Source of the DNA: Stenotrophomonas sp. UBA2302
GTDB taxonomy: Bacteria; Pseudomonadota; Gammaproteobacteria; Xanthomonadales; Xanthomonadaceae
Length of the DNA: 64,000 nucleotides
Assembly: GCA_002345545.1 (NCBI GenBank)
Contig: DDVW01000053.1
Span: forward strand, 80,805 to 144,804
Direction of reading: 5' to 3'
Made by a program: the position numbers and the translations under genes
Notes under the pieces: generated by a model
Database searches by the model: none
Told to the model about the DNA's origin: nothing
Seen by the model: the letters and a program-made list of their open reading frames with translations, nothing else
Part shown: positions 1-9,500 of the stretch, piece by piece
Layout of the letters: each line of letters opens with the position of its first letter
Position numbering within the stretch: position 1 is the first letter of the stretch

Positions 1-2
1 AC

Positions 3-185
3 GCCCCGCTGACCTCCAGCCCGGCGCTGGAAAGCGTGCGCACCACGCTGCGCACCCAGGTACCGACGCTGCAGGATGACCGCTATTTCCACCCGGACAT
101 GGTCGCCGCCACCGAGCTGGTGCGCAGCGGCGCCCTCGCCCACGGTCTGGACGCGGTGCTGCCGCATGTGGAAGCCGTGTCATGA
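3..185 (+). CDS. hutH: Histidine ammonia-lyase, C-terminal fragment
   Basis: The window opens inside this gene; only the last 60 codons are visible, ending at the TGA at 183-185. The reading frame gives a tail containing [13 protein letters not shown] followed by a segment rich in D, R and H, which matches the usual C-terminus of histidine ammonia-lyase (histidine to urocanate plus ammonia, first step of histidine degradation). The catalytic MIO loop lies outside the window. The stop overlaps the ATG of hutG by ATGA, so the two are translationally coupled in a hut operon. Identification rests on the short tail plus the hutG and hutU neighbours. Confidence 0.82.
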   Translation, partial: APLTSSPALESVRTTLRTQVPTLQDDRYFHPDMVAATELVRSGALAHGLDAVLPHVEAVS

Positions 186-1081
186 GCGCCACGCCGGAGT
201 GGCTGCAGATCCATCGCGGCACCGCGCCGCTGATCGTCAGCTTCCCCCACACCGGCACCGAACTGCCCGCCGAACTGGCCCGGCGGTTCGTCTCGCCGTG
301 GCTGGCGCGGCGTGACGCCGACTGGTGGGTGCACCAGCTGTACGCCTTCGCGCGTGAGCTGGGCGCCACCACCGTGCGCACCGCCATCTCGCGCTCGGTG
401 ATCGATATGAACCGTGATCCGTCCGGCGTCAGCCTGTACCCGGGCCAGAACACCACCGGCCTGTGCCCGCTGACCACCTTCGACAACCAGCCGCTGTACC
501 GCGAGGGCTGCGAGCCGGACGAAGCTGAGATCGCCCGCCGCCGCGACACGTACTTCGCGCCCTACCACGCCGCGCTGGCCGCCGAGATCGCCCGCCTGCA
601 CGCCGACCACGGCACCGTGGTGATGTATGACGCGCACTCGATCCGCTCGAACATCCCGCACCTGTTCGACGGCCAGCTGCCGCAGTTCAACCTAGGCACC
701 GCCGGCCCCACCGGCGAGCCGGACACGGCCTGCGACAACGCGCTGGCCGATGTGGTCGAGAACCTGTGCGCGCTGAGCGGTCTGGGCCACGTGCGCAACG
801 GCCGCTTCAAGGGCGGCTGGATCACCCGCCACTACAGCAACGTGCCCGCCGGCGTGCATACGTTACAGATGGAGCTGGCCTGCCGCGGCTACATGTACGA
901 GCCGGCGCCGGGCGATGTGGAGGTGCACAGCTGGCCCACGCCCTACGCCCCTGCCCGCGCCACCGCGGTGCGCGACACCCTGCAACAGGTGCTGCGCGCC
1001 TGCCTCGACTTTTCCACACGTGCGAATCCTTCGCAAAAACCCGCACATCCCTGTGCGGACTTTTCACCAGGAACAGACTGA
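182..1081 (+). CDS. hutG: N-formylglutamate deformylase
   Basis: A 299-residue member of the N-formylglutamate amidohydrolase family, which hydrolyses N-formylglutamate to glutamate and formate in the five-step hut route. Visible family motifs are [10 protein letters not shown] near residue 18, [15 protein letters not shown] near 80, [11 protein letters not shown] near 150 and [21 protein letters not shown] in the second half; the histidines and acidic residues in these are the likely metal ligands. The ATG overlaps the end of hutH (ATGA) and the TGA overlaps the first base of hutU. The last 25 or so residues look like a low-conservation extension past the usual length of about 265-270. Confidence 0.93.
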   Translation: MSATPEWLQIHRGTAPLIVSFPHTGTELPAELARRFVSPWLARRDADWWVHQLYAFARELGATTVRTAISRSVIDMNRDPSGVSLYPGQNTTGLCPLTTFDNQPLYREGCEPDEAEIARRRDTYFAPYHAALAAEIARLHADHGTVVMYDAHSIRSNIPHLFDGQLPQFNLGTAGPTGEPDTACDNALADVVENLCALSGLGHVRNGRFKGGWITRHYSNVPAGVHTLQMELACRGYMYEPAPGDVEVHSWPTPYAPARATAVRDTLQQVLRACLDFSTRANPSQKPAHPCADFSPGTD

Positions 1082-2748
1082 TGACCCGCCACGACCCTTC
1101 CCGCAGCCCGCGCGCGCCGCGCGGCAACACGCTCAACTGCAAGTCCTGGCAGACCGAAGCGCCGTTCCGCATGCTGCAGAACAACCTCGACGCCGAAGTG
1201 GCCGAAGACCCCACCTCGCTGGTGGTCTACGGCGGCATCGGCCGCGCCGCGCGCGACTGGGAGAGCTACGACAAGATCCTGGAAACCCTCAAGCGGCTGG
1301 ACGACAACCAGACCCTGCTGGTGCAGTCGGGCAAGCCGGTTGGCGTGTTCCCCACCCACCCGGACGCCCCGCGCGTGCTCATTGCCAACTCCAACCTGGT
1401 GCCGCACTGGGCCAACTGGGAGCACTTCAACGAGCTCGATAAGAAGGGCTTGATGATGTACGGGCAGATGACCGCCGGCAGCTGGATCTACATTGGCAGC
1501 CAGGGCATCGTCCAGGGCACCTACGAAACCTTCGTGGAGATGGGCCGCCAGCACTACGGCGGCAGCCTCAGCGGCAAGTGGATCCTCACCGCCGGGCTGG
1601 GCGGCATGGGCGGCGCGCAGCCGCTGGCCGCCTCGCTGGCCGGCGCCAGCAGCCTGACCATTGAATGCCGCCAGAGCAGCATCGATTTCCGCCTGCGCAC
1701 CCGCTACGTGGACGAACAGGCCAGCGACATCGACGACGCGCTGGCGCGCATCGCCAAATACACCGCCAGCGGTGAGGCCAAGTCGATCGCCCTGCTCGGC
1801 AACGCCGCCGAGATCCTGCCCGAGCTGGTCCGTCGTGGCGTGCGCCCGGATGCGGTCACCGACCAGACCAGCGCGCATGACCCGGTGCACGGCTACCTGC
1901 CGATCGGCTGGACGGTCGAGCAGTGGCTCACCGAACAGCAGGCCAACCCGGAGAAGGTCCGCGACGCCGCCAAGGCCGCGATGCGCGTGCATGTGGAGGC
2001 GATGCTGGCTTTCCACGCCGCCGGCATCCCGACCGTGGATTACGGCAACAACATCCGCCAGATGGCCTTCGACGAAGGCCTGAAGAATGCCTTCGACTTC
2101 CCCGGTTTCGTGCCGGCCTACGTGCGCCCGCTGTTCTGCCGCGGCGTCGGCCCGTTCCGCTGGGTGGCGCTGTCCGGCGACCCGGAAGACATCTACAAGA
2201 CCGACGCCAAGGTGAAGCAGATCATCGCCGATGACCCGCATCTGCATCGCTGGCTGGACATGGCGCGCGAGCGCATCGCCTTCCAGGGTCTGCCGGCGCG
2301 CATCTGCTGGGTCGGCCTGGGCCTGCGCCACAAGCTCGGCCTGGCCTTCAACGAGATGGTCCGCAACGGCGAGCTCAGCGCGCCGGTGGTGATCGGCCGC
2401 GACCACCTGGACAGCGGCAGCGTCGCCTCGCCCAATCGCGAGACCGAAGCGATGAAGGACGGCTCCGACGCCGTCTCCGACTGGCCGCTGCTCAACGCCA
2501 TGCTCAACGTCGCCGGTGGCGCCACCTGGGTCAGCCTGCACCACGGCGGCGGCGTCGGCATGGGTTACTCGCAGCATTCGGGCGTGGTCATCGTCTGTGA
2601 CGGCAGCATCGAGGCCGACAAGCGCATCGCCCGCGTGCTGTGGAACGACCCCGGCACCGGCGTCATGCGCCACGCCGATGCCGGTTATGACATCGCCATC
2701 GACTGCGCCAAGGAGAAGGGGCTGGACCTGCCAGGCATCCTCGGCTGA
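1081..2748 (+). CDS. hutU: Urocanate hydratase (urocanase)
   Basis: A 555-residue protein, the normal urocanase length. It converts urocanate to imidazolonepropionate using tightly bound NAD+ as an electrophile. Visible are the glycine-rich NAD loop [12 protein letters not shown] around residue 173 and a cysteine at about 409 in ARICWVGLG, at the place of the active-site cysteine known from the Pseudomonas enzyme. I chose the ATG at 1081, inside the hutG stop (TGATG), with AGGAA about 10 bases upstream; the frame is open further 5' but that part is hutG sequence. The order H-G-U differs from the U-H-I-G order of pseudomonads; hutI and hutC are not in the window. Confidence 0.96.
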   Translation: MTRHDPSRSPRAPRGNTLNCKSWQTEAPFRMLQNNLDAEVAEDPTSLVVYGGIGRAARDWESYDKILETLKRLDDNQTLLVQSGKPVGVFPTHPDAPRVLIANSNLVPHWANWEHFNELDKKGLMMYGQMTAGSWIYIGSQGIVQGTYETFVEMGRQHYGGSLSGKWILTAGLGGMGGAQPLAASLAGASSLTIECRQSSIDFRLRTRYVDEQASDIDDALARIAKYTASGEAKSIALLGNAAEILPELVRRGVRPDAVTDQTSAHDPVHGYLPIGWTVEQWLTEQQANPEKVRDAAKAAMRVHVEAMLAFHAAGIPTVDYGNNIRQMAFDEGLKNAFDFPGFVPAYVRPLFCRGVGPFRWVALSGDPEDIYKTDAKVKQIIADDPHLHRWLDMARERIAFQGLPARICWVGLGLRHKLGLAFNEMVRNGELSAPVVIGRDHLDSGSVASPNRETEAMKDGSDAVSDWPLLNAMLNVAGGATWVSLHHGGGVGMGYSQHSGVVIVCDGSIEADKRIARVLWNDPGTGVMRHADAGYDIAIDCAKEKGLDLPGILG

Positions 2749-2776
2749 GTCCGGGCACTCACCTGCCTGCAATCAC

Positions 2777-2804
2777 AAAAGGGCAGCTTCAGGGCTGCCC
2801 TTTT
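2777..2804 (+). terminator. Intrinsic terminator after hutU
   Basis: AAAAGGGCAGC, a 6-base loop and GCTGCCCTTTT form an 11-bp perfect stem 29 bases after the hutU stop. The A-run and T-run flank the GC stem on both sides, so it can serve the convergent gene at 2885-4261 too. Confidence 0.85.
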
Positions 2805-2884
2805 GTCTGGTCGGACGCCGTTATGGCATCCATGCGTTGCGTGGCCCAGGCAGCGGAATCCATCCGCCACCTGCCAGCGCCCGC

Positions 2885-4261
2885 TCAGGCGGTGCGACGC
2901 ATCGGCTGGTCTTCCACCACCTCGTCTGCCAGGAAGGCTTCCAGCGAGTCATCCATCGCCTGCATCCATGGCGTATGGTGCGGCGGCGCCAGCGTGCCGG
3001 TCAGCACCGAGCGATAGCTCTTGTTGCGGTAACCCAGGATGTCGGCGACCTTGTCCACCTTCCACTGCTTGAACAGCTCGGCAACCGCTTCGACCTTGAA
3101 CTCCGGGTAGTCGGTGGCGTTGAGCAGGTCGCGCACATATGCGGCCTGGAAGTCGATGTCCTCGCTGTCGGAGCGCGTCGCCTCCTCTCGCTGCACCCAG
3201 GCTTGGCTGTCTGCACGCATCGCTTCGGCATCCGGCAACGTGATGCGCCCGAGGATCACGTCGCGCGCATACCAGGCCTGCGCATCGAACATGTTGAAGG
3301 TGTAGTACTGGTCCTGCATGCCCAGGTACATCAGCTTCGGATTGTCGATCCAGAACACGCCCTTGTAGATGTCACCCGGATACAGGCGGTTGCGCGTGCG
3401 CAGGGTCAGCTCATCGCACAGGAACGGAAAGTGGTGCTGGTAGCCGGTGCACAGCACGATGGCATCCACGTCCTTGGAGCTGCCATCGGCGAAGTGCGCG
3501 GTATTGCCTTCCAAGCGCAGCAGCAGCGGCTTCTCGTCGAATGCGGCCGGCCAGTCATAGCTCATCGGTGCGCTGCGATAGCTGAAGGTCACCGACTTGG
3601 CGCCGTACTTGTAGCATTGCGTGCCAATGTCCTCGGCCGAATAGCTGCTGCCGACCAGCAGCAGGTCCTTGTCGGCGAACTCGCAGGCATCGCGGAAATC
3701 ATGCGCATGCAGCACGCGGCCGGGGAACTGCTCAAGCCCTTCGAAGAACGGCGCGTTCGGTGTGGAGAAATGGCCGGTGGCAACGATCACCCGGTCGAAT
3801 TCCTCGGTCTGCAGCTCATCCTTCTTCAGGTCGCGCACGGTGACGCTGAAGCGCCCGGTTTCTTCGGAATATTCCACCCACTGTACGGCGGTGTTGAAGC
3901 GGATCTGGTCACGCACGCCGCTCTTTTCGATGCGGCCCATGATGTAGTCGCGCAGCACTGCACGCGGAGGATAGGAGGCGACGGGGCGACCAAAATGCTC
4001 TTCGAAACTGTAGTCGGCAAATTCCAGCGCTTCCTTGGGGCCGTTCGACCAGAGGTAGCGGTACATGCTGCCGTGTACAGGTTCGCCATAGGCATCCAGC
4101 CCGGTGCGCCATGTGTAGTTCCACATTCCACCGAGATCGGACTGCTTCTCGAAACAGACGATTTCCGGGACTTCAGCGCCGCCACGGCGGGCGGATTCAA
4201 ACGCACGAAGCTGTGCCAGACCGCTGGGGCCGGCGCCAAGAATGGCAATACGCATGGTCAT
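2885..4261 (-). CDS. Flavin-containing monooxygenase, trimethylamine monooxygenase-like
   Basis: A 458-residue FAD/NADPH monooxygenase. Motifs: FAD-binding GAGPSG at 9-14, [11 protein letters not shown] at 71-81, the FMO fingerprint F-x-G-x-x-x-H from F179 to H185, the NADPH site [11 protein letters not shown] at 203-213, and [10 protein letters not shown] later. Length and long stretches read like bacterial trimethylamine monooxygenase (Tmm), which oxidises trimethylamine to its N-oxide. The tyrosine at 207 coincides in position with the Tyr reported as important for TMA oxidation in Tmm. The ATG at 4261 is preceded by AGGAG 11 bases upstream; a second ATG two codons in is possible. No TMAO demethylase or transporter gene is adjacent. 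The Tmm-like fold is clear; the substrate is inferred. Confidence 0.85.
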   Translation of the reverse strand: MTMRIAILGAGPSGLAQLRAFESARRGGAEVPEIVCFEKQSDLGGMWNYTWRTGLDAYGEPVHGSMYRYLWSNGPKEALEFADYSFEEHFGRPVASYPPRAVLRDYIMGRIEKSGVRDQIRFNTAVQWVEYSEETGRFSVTVRDLKKDELQTEEFDRVIVATGHFSTPNAPFFEGLEQFPGRVLHAHDFRDACEFADKDLLLVGSSYSAEDIGTQCYKYGAKSVTFSYRSAPMSYDWPAAFDEKPLLLRLEGNTAHFADGSSKDVDAIVLCTGYQHHFPFLCDELTLRTRNRLYPGDIYKGVFWIDNPKLMYLGMQDQYYTFNMFDAQAWYARDVILGRITLPDAEAMRADSQAWVQREEATRSDSEDIDFQAAYVRDLLNATDYPEFKVEAVAELFKQWKVDKVADILGYRNKSYRSVLTGTLAPPHHTPWMQAMDDSLEAFLADEVVEDQPMRRTA

Positions 4262-4639
4262 TCGAGTTGTATCTCCTGTGTAGCTGCCGGCACGTGAAGC
4301 ACGTGACGACACTGCGCAAGGGCGCGTTATGCGTCGTGCGGGAGGACTGCGGCCCAGTCCCGCACAACGCGCGAAACACCCGGCCGGCCACATCAAGGCG
4401 GCAGCAGCGGAAAGGAATGGCAGACAAAAAGCCGCCCGTCGGGGACAAGCCCCGCCCCTTCATCATCCGGGTGGGTACTTCGCGAGAAGGGTCCGCCGCG
4501 TTCGTTCGGACCAGAATGACGGTGCAACACCGCAAGGAGTATGGGAAAAACTCGCGAAAGCGGGGGCATCCTAGCACAGCGGCCATGTTTGCCGGTAATC
4601 CCGGCACCGCGCTGGCCGCGGAAGCTCCCTGTTCAAAAG
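4262..4639. other. 378-bp intergenic region with small inverted repeats
   Basis: No convincing gene. It lies upstream of the monooxygenase and downstream of the 5'-nucleotidase (both minus). Structure seen: GGTCCG at 4490-4495 pairing with CGGACC at 4507-4512; CGGTG-CAA-CACCG at 4520-4532; CGC-GAAA-GCG at 4553-4562, a GNRA-type mini-hairpin. On the minus strand GGGGCTTGTCCCC near 4444-4456 is followed about a dozen bases later by a T5 run, weakly terminator-like. I could not match it to a known riboswitch. Confidence 0.4.
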
Positions 4640-5584
4640 TCAATCCGGATTGGCGACCCCGTGCGGCACATGGCCGGCAGCAACGTGCAGGCGCGCGCTG
4701 TCGATGTTGTGCTGCGAGTCATCGAAAAAGATGTCCGCGCCGAATGCCTCCAGGAATGGCCCCTTGTGCCGTCCACCGAGAAACAGCGCCTCGTCCAGCC
4801 GCACACCCCATTCGCGCAACGTGCGGATCACCCGTTCATGCGCCGGCGCCGAACGCGCGGTGACCAGCGCGGTGCGGATCGGCGCCGCCTCGCCGGCAGG
4901 AAATGCCGCCTGCAGGTCATGCAGCGCGGAAAGGAAATTGCGGAACGGGCCGCCACTTAGCGGCTCATGTGCCCGCTCCTGCTCATGCCGGCCGAATGCT
5001 TCCACCCCCTGTTCGCGGGAAATGCGTTCGCTCTCATCGCCGAAGATCACCGCATCACCGTCGAAGGCGATACGCAGTTGCGACGAGGGCCGCCCGGTAT
5101 CGGTGGCGACCGCCGACGCGGCTGACACCTCGGCCATGCTGTGCGGCAGAATCGTCGCCGCAGCGATGCCATGCAGCAACGCCCTTCGCACCGATTCAGG
5201 GTTGGCCGACAGGAACAGATCGGTACCGAACGGCTTGGCATAGGGCCAGGTCGGCTCACCGGCGGTAAAGGTCGCACGTACGATGTCCAGCCCGTGGTGC
5301 TGGATCGAATTGAAGATGCGCAGGCCGGTATCGGCCGAGTTGCGCGACAGCAGGATCACCTCCACCCGCGGTACTTCGCCAGGTGTGCGGCTGTTCAAGC
5401 CCAGCAGTTTGCGCACCACCGGAAAGGCGACGCCGGGCCTGAGCACATCGTCCTCATGCAGGCGCTGGTAGGCCGCGTAGGCCTCCAGCCCTTCGCGCTC
5501 GAACAATGCGTGGCCTTCCTCCAGATCGAACAGTGCGCGCGAAGTCACCGCGACCGTCAGCAGCCGTGGCGTGTTGTCACCCAT
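4640..5584 (-). CDS. Cytosolic 5'-nucleotidase, cN-I (NT5C1) family
   Basis: A 314-residue protein that reads like the bacterial counterpart of vertebrate cytosolic 5'-nucleotidase IA, which dephosphorylates AMP and other nucleoside monophosphates in the cytoplasm. Shared blocks include AVTSRALFDLEE at the start, LRIAFDGDAVIFGDESERI in the middle (HAD-like aspartates), RTALVTARSAPAHER, and the end block EALFLGGRHKGPFLEAFGADIFFDDS. The ATG at 5584 has AGGAAAGG at a good distance. It follows nadK in the same direction by 63 bases, so the two are probably co-transcribed. Family assignment is firm; the preferred substrate cannot be read from sequence. Confidence 0.88.
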   Translation of the reverse strand: MGDNTPRLLTVAVTSRALFDLEEGHALFEREGLEAYAAYQRLHEDDVLRPGVAFPVVRKLLGLNSRTPGEVPRVEVILLSRNSADTGLRIFNSIQHHGLDIVRATFTAGEPTWPYAKPFGTDLFLSANPESVRRALLHGIAAATILPHSMAEVSAASAVATDTGRPSSQLRIAFDGDAVIFGDESERISREQGVEAFGRHEQERAHEPLSGGPFRNFLSALHDLQAAFPAGEAAPIRTALVTARSAPAHERVIRTLREWGVRLDEALFLGGRHKGPFLEAFGADIFFDDSQHNIDSARLHVAAGHVPHGVANPD

Positions 5585-5647
5585 GTTTGCAGCCCTTTCC
5601 TGTGCCGTCTCCGGCGTTGCCTCTCACCCGCTCCATGGCGGTGTTCA

Positions 5648-6418
5648 TCAGAAGATGAACTGCTCGCTGAGGATGCGCTCTTCCAGATTGTGTTCCGGAT
5701 CGAACAGCAGCGTCACCTGGCGCTCGCGCGATTCGCGGATGGTGACTTCCACCACGTCGCGGGTCTCGTGCGAGTCGGCCGTGACGCTGACCGGCCGCTT
5801 GTACGGGTCCAGCACGCGGAAACGCACTTCGGTCTCCGCCTTGAGAATCGCACCACGCCAGCGCCGGGGACGATACGGTGCCAGCGGCGTCAGCGCGATG
5901 GTGTTGGAGCCCAGCGGCAGGATGGGCCCGTGCGCTGAATAGTTGTAGGCGGTGCTGCCGGCCGGCGTGGAGACCAGCACACCATCACAGATCAGCTCGG
6001 CTACCCGCTCCTGACCATTGAGGTCGATGCCGATGTGGGCCGCCTGCCGCGTCTGCCGCAGCAGCGACACGTCGTTATAGGCGAGCGAGCCGGTGGTGGT
6101 ACCCGACTCGGTCTGCGCGACCATTTCCAGCGGACGCAGATGCGCCGGCTCGGCCTGTGCAAGGCGCTGCAACAGGTCCTCGGCGCGGTAGTGGTTCATC
6201 AGGAAGCCGACAGTACCCAGCTTCATGCCGAACACCGGCTTGCCCATGCTGCCGTGGCGGTGCAGCGTCTGCAGCATGAAGCCATCACCGCCCAGCGGGC
6301 ACAGCACATCGGCATCTTGCGGATCCACGCCGCCATAGCGCGCGACCAGTGCCTGACGGGCCTCTTGGGCGGCATCGATTGAGCTGGCAAGAAAAGCGAT
6401 ACGGGGGGACACAGCCAT
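5648..6418 (-). CDS. nadK: NAD kinase
   Basis: A 256-residue ATP-NAD kinase that phosphorylates NAD+ to NADP+. Diagnostic motifs are PLGGDGFML at 41-49 (D45 is the catalytic aspartate of the GGDG motif), YNDVSLLR in the middle, and [21 protein letters not shown] for substrate binding. It is somewhat shorter than the E. coli enzyme (292 residues), as in other xanthomonads. The ATG at 6418 lacks a strong Shine-Dalgarno sequence. The 5'-nucleotidase follows 63 bases downstream; together they may link NADP supply to nucleotide turnover, which is inference. Confidence 0.95.
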   Translation of the reverse strand: MAVSPRIAFLASSIDAAQEARQALVARYGGVDPQDADVLCPLGGDGFMLQTLHRHGSMGKPVFGMKLGTVGFLMNHYRAEDLLQRLAQAEPAHLRPLEMVAQTESGTTTGSLAYNDVSLLRQTRQAAHIGIDLNGQERVAELICDGVLVSTPAGSTAYNYSAHGPILPLGSNTIALTPLAPYRPRRWRGAILKAETEVRFRVLDPYKRPVSVTADSHETRDVVEVTIRESRERQVTLLFDPEHNLEERILSEQFIF

Positions 6419-6523
6419 TCATCGTTGCGGACTCGGCTGTCGAGCATACCCTGCAACCGCCCATGCGGCAGCGTCGCTGTCAAACGCAACTCTCTGTTCC
6501 GGCACGGGCCGCTCCGGAAAGGA

Positions 6524-6545
6524 ACGGGCCCCCGGTGGGGCCCGT
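6524..6545 (-). terminator. Hairpin after glutamate dehydrogenase
   Basis: ACGGGCCCC, a 4-base loop and GGGGCCCGT form a perfect 9-bp stem about 17 bases past the stop of the minus-strand dehydrogenase. On the minus strand it is followed by TCCTTTCC rather than a clean U-run, so it is a weak or factor-assisted terminator. Confidence 0.6.
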
Positions 6546-6561
6546 CCTCACATCGGCCGGC

Positions 6562-9500
6562 CTACGCGCCGTGCGCGGCCAACTGGCCCAGCCGCTGCAC
6601 CGCAACCGACACAGTCGGGTAATCCAGGGTCTTCTGCTCGGCCAGTTCGGCCAGCATCGCCAAGGTGAAGCGCAGGCTGCTGTCATCGCGCCTGATCCAC
6701 GCGGCGACCTTGGCCTCGGCGCCACTGCCCTTCATCGACAGCACCTGCCCGGTCAGCACGCGCTGGTGCGTGGCCAGCTCATCACGCAGCACGCCGCGAG
6801 CCACCGCATGCCAGCGGCCGTTGACCTCCAGCGCGTCGATCTGCTCGAACAGCCACGGCATCTGCAGCGCCTCACCCAGGCGGAAGTGGACCTTGGACAC
6901 GTCCACCGGCTTGAGCTTGCGGGTACGGGCCAGCTCGATGATGTCGAATGCCGGCTCCAGGAACTGCAGCTCGGACAACTGTTTGGCCAATGCCGCCGGC
7001 AATCCCTTTTCCTTCCACGCCACGACGCTCGCCTCGTACGCGGGTCGCTGCGAGTCGGGCAGCACACCCGAAGCAACACGGATGTCGTTGAACGGCCCCT
7101 GGTAGCGATCGACCGCGGCGGTGATGCCCGGCATCGCCCCCGGCCGACCCAGCAGCCAGCGCACGAACGAACGCTGCAGTTTCCAGATCACTTCCAGCGC
7201 GTCCACCTGCACAGCCTCGGGCAAGGTCCCGTCGAGCGCATCGATCTGCTCCCACAGTGCCCGTGCATCCAGCGTCTCGCGGCTGATGGTGTAGGCCTTG
7301 GCGACCTCGGCCACGGTGCGGCCGGTGTCCTCCTGCATGCGCATCAGGAAGGTGGCGCCCATGCGGTTGATGGTCTGGTTGGTCACCGCTGTGGCGATGA
7401 TCTCGCGCTTCAGGCGATGCGTCTCCATCGCGCCGGCGTATTTCTTCTGCAGCGGCTGCGGGAAGTAGCGCAGCAGCTCCTTGGACAGGTACGGGTCTTC
7501 GGGGATATCCGAATCCAGCAGCTGCTGGAACGCGACGATCTTGGAATAGGACAGGATCACCGCCAGTTCCGGCCGGGTCAGGCCCAGGCCACGCAGCTTG
7601 CGTGCCGACAGTTCCGCATCGGACGGCAGGTACTCGATCTGGCGATCAAGCAGCCCCTGCTGTTCCAGCGTGCGGATGAAGTGCTGCTTGGAACCGAGCC
7701 GCTTTGCGCTCATCCGCTCCATCAGGCTGATGGCCTGGTTCTGGCGGTAGTTGTCCATCAGCACCAGCTCGGCGACCTCGTCGGTCATCGACGCCAGCAG
7801 CTTGTTGCGCTGGGCGACGGTGAGCTTCTTGGCACGCACCACATCGTTGAGCAGGATCTTGATATTGACTTCATGGTCGGAGGTGTCGACACCGGCCGAG
7901 TTGTCGATGAAGTCGGTGTTGAGCAGTACACCGGCCTGCGCGGCCTCGATGCGGCCGAGCTGGGTCATGCCGAGATTGCCGCCCTCGCCCACGATCCGGC
8001 AGCGCAGCTCGCCGCCGTTGACGCGCAGGCCGCTGTTGGCGCGGTCTCCGACTTCGGCATGGGTTTCATTGGCGGCCTTGATGTAGGTGCCGATGCCGCC
8101 ATTCCACAGCAGGTCGACCGGTGCCTTCAGCGCGGCGCTGATCAGCTCGGTCGGGGTCATTGCCTTGATGCCGGCGTCGATGCCCAGCACCTCGCGCACC
8201 TGTGGGGTGATCTCGATCGATTTCAGCGAGCGCGGATAGATGCCGCCGCCCTTGCTGATCAGCTTGCTGTTGTAATCGGTCCAGCTCGAACGCGGCACGG
8301 TGAACAGGCGCGCGCGTTCCTTGAACGAGGTCGCCGCCACCGGGTTGGGGTCGAGGAAGATGTGGCGATGGTCGAACGCACACACCAGACGGGTGTGCTC
8401 GGACAGCAGCATGCCGTTGCCGAACACGTCACCGGACATGTCGCCGATGCCGACCACGGTGAAGTCCTGCCGCTGGCAATCCCGGCCCAGCGCACGGAAG
8501 TGGCGCTTGACCGACTCCCATGCACCGCGGGCGGTGATACCCATGCCCTTGTGGCTGTAGCCGACCGAGCCACCGGACGCGAAAGCGTCATCCAGCCAGA
8601 AACCATGCGCGGCAGCGATGCCGTTGGCGATGTCGGAGAAGCTGGCGGTGCCCTTGTCGGCCGCCACCACCAGATAGGGATCGTCCAGGTCATGCCGGAC
8701 CACGCCCTGCGGCGGCACGATGGCGTTGTCGACAATGTTGTCGGTGATATCGAGCAGTCCGTTGATGAAGCGCTTGTAGCAGGCCACACCCTCGGCGAAC
8801 CAGGCATCGCGATCCACGGACGGGTCCGGCAACTGCTTGGCGAAGAAACCACCCTTGGAGCCGACCGGCACGATCACCGTGTTCTTCACCATCTGTGCCT
8901 TGACCAGGCCCAGCACCTCGGTACGGAAATCCTCGCGGCGGTCAGACCAGCGCAGGCCGCCACGGGCCACCGCGCCAAAGCGCAGGTGAGTGCCTTCCAC
9001 GCGCGGTCCACACACCCAGATTTCGCGGTACGGGCGCGGCTTCGGCGCGTCCGGCACCTTGGCCGCTTCCAGCTTGAAACTGATGTAGTCGGTAGGCCCG
9101 CCATCGGCACGCACACCGTCCTTGCGCGGCAGGTAATAGCTGGTGCGCAACGTGGCTTCGATCACGCCGATGAAGCTGCGCAGGATGCGGTCCTCATCCA
9201 GGCTGGAGACGCCATCGAGCAGCTTGACCAGCACCTCGCGCACCAGCGCCATGCGTGCATCACGCTTGCCCTTGCGCGCCGCGACCACGCCATCGAGCAA
9301 CTTGAGCGTGCCCGCATCATCACCGGCCAGCATCTTGAACTGCGCCAACTGCACATCCAGCACCGCCTTGCCGGTCACCGGAGCCGGTTCGAAACGGGCC
9401 TCGAACAGCTCGACGATCAATCGTGCCAGCAGCGGATAACGGTTGAAGGTGCCCTCGACATAGGCCTGCGAAAACGGTACGCCGATCTGCAGCAGGTACT

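Noticed and set aside
2516..4297. 593-codon plus-strand frame over the monooxygenase
   Set aside because: The minus strand encodes a complete FMO with all motifs and a ribosome site; the plus frame has none.
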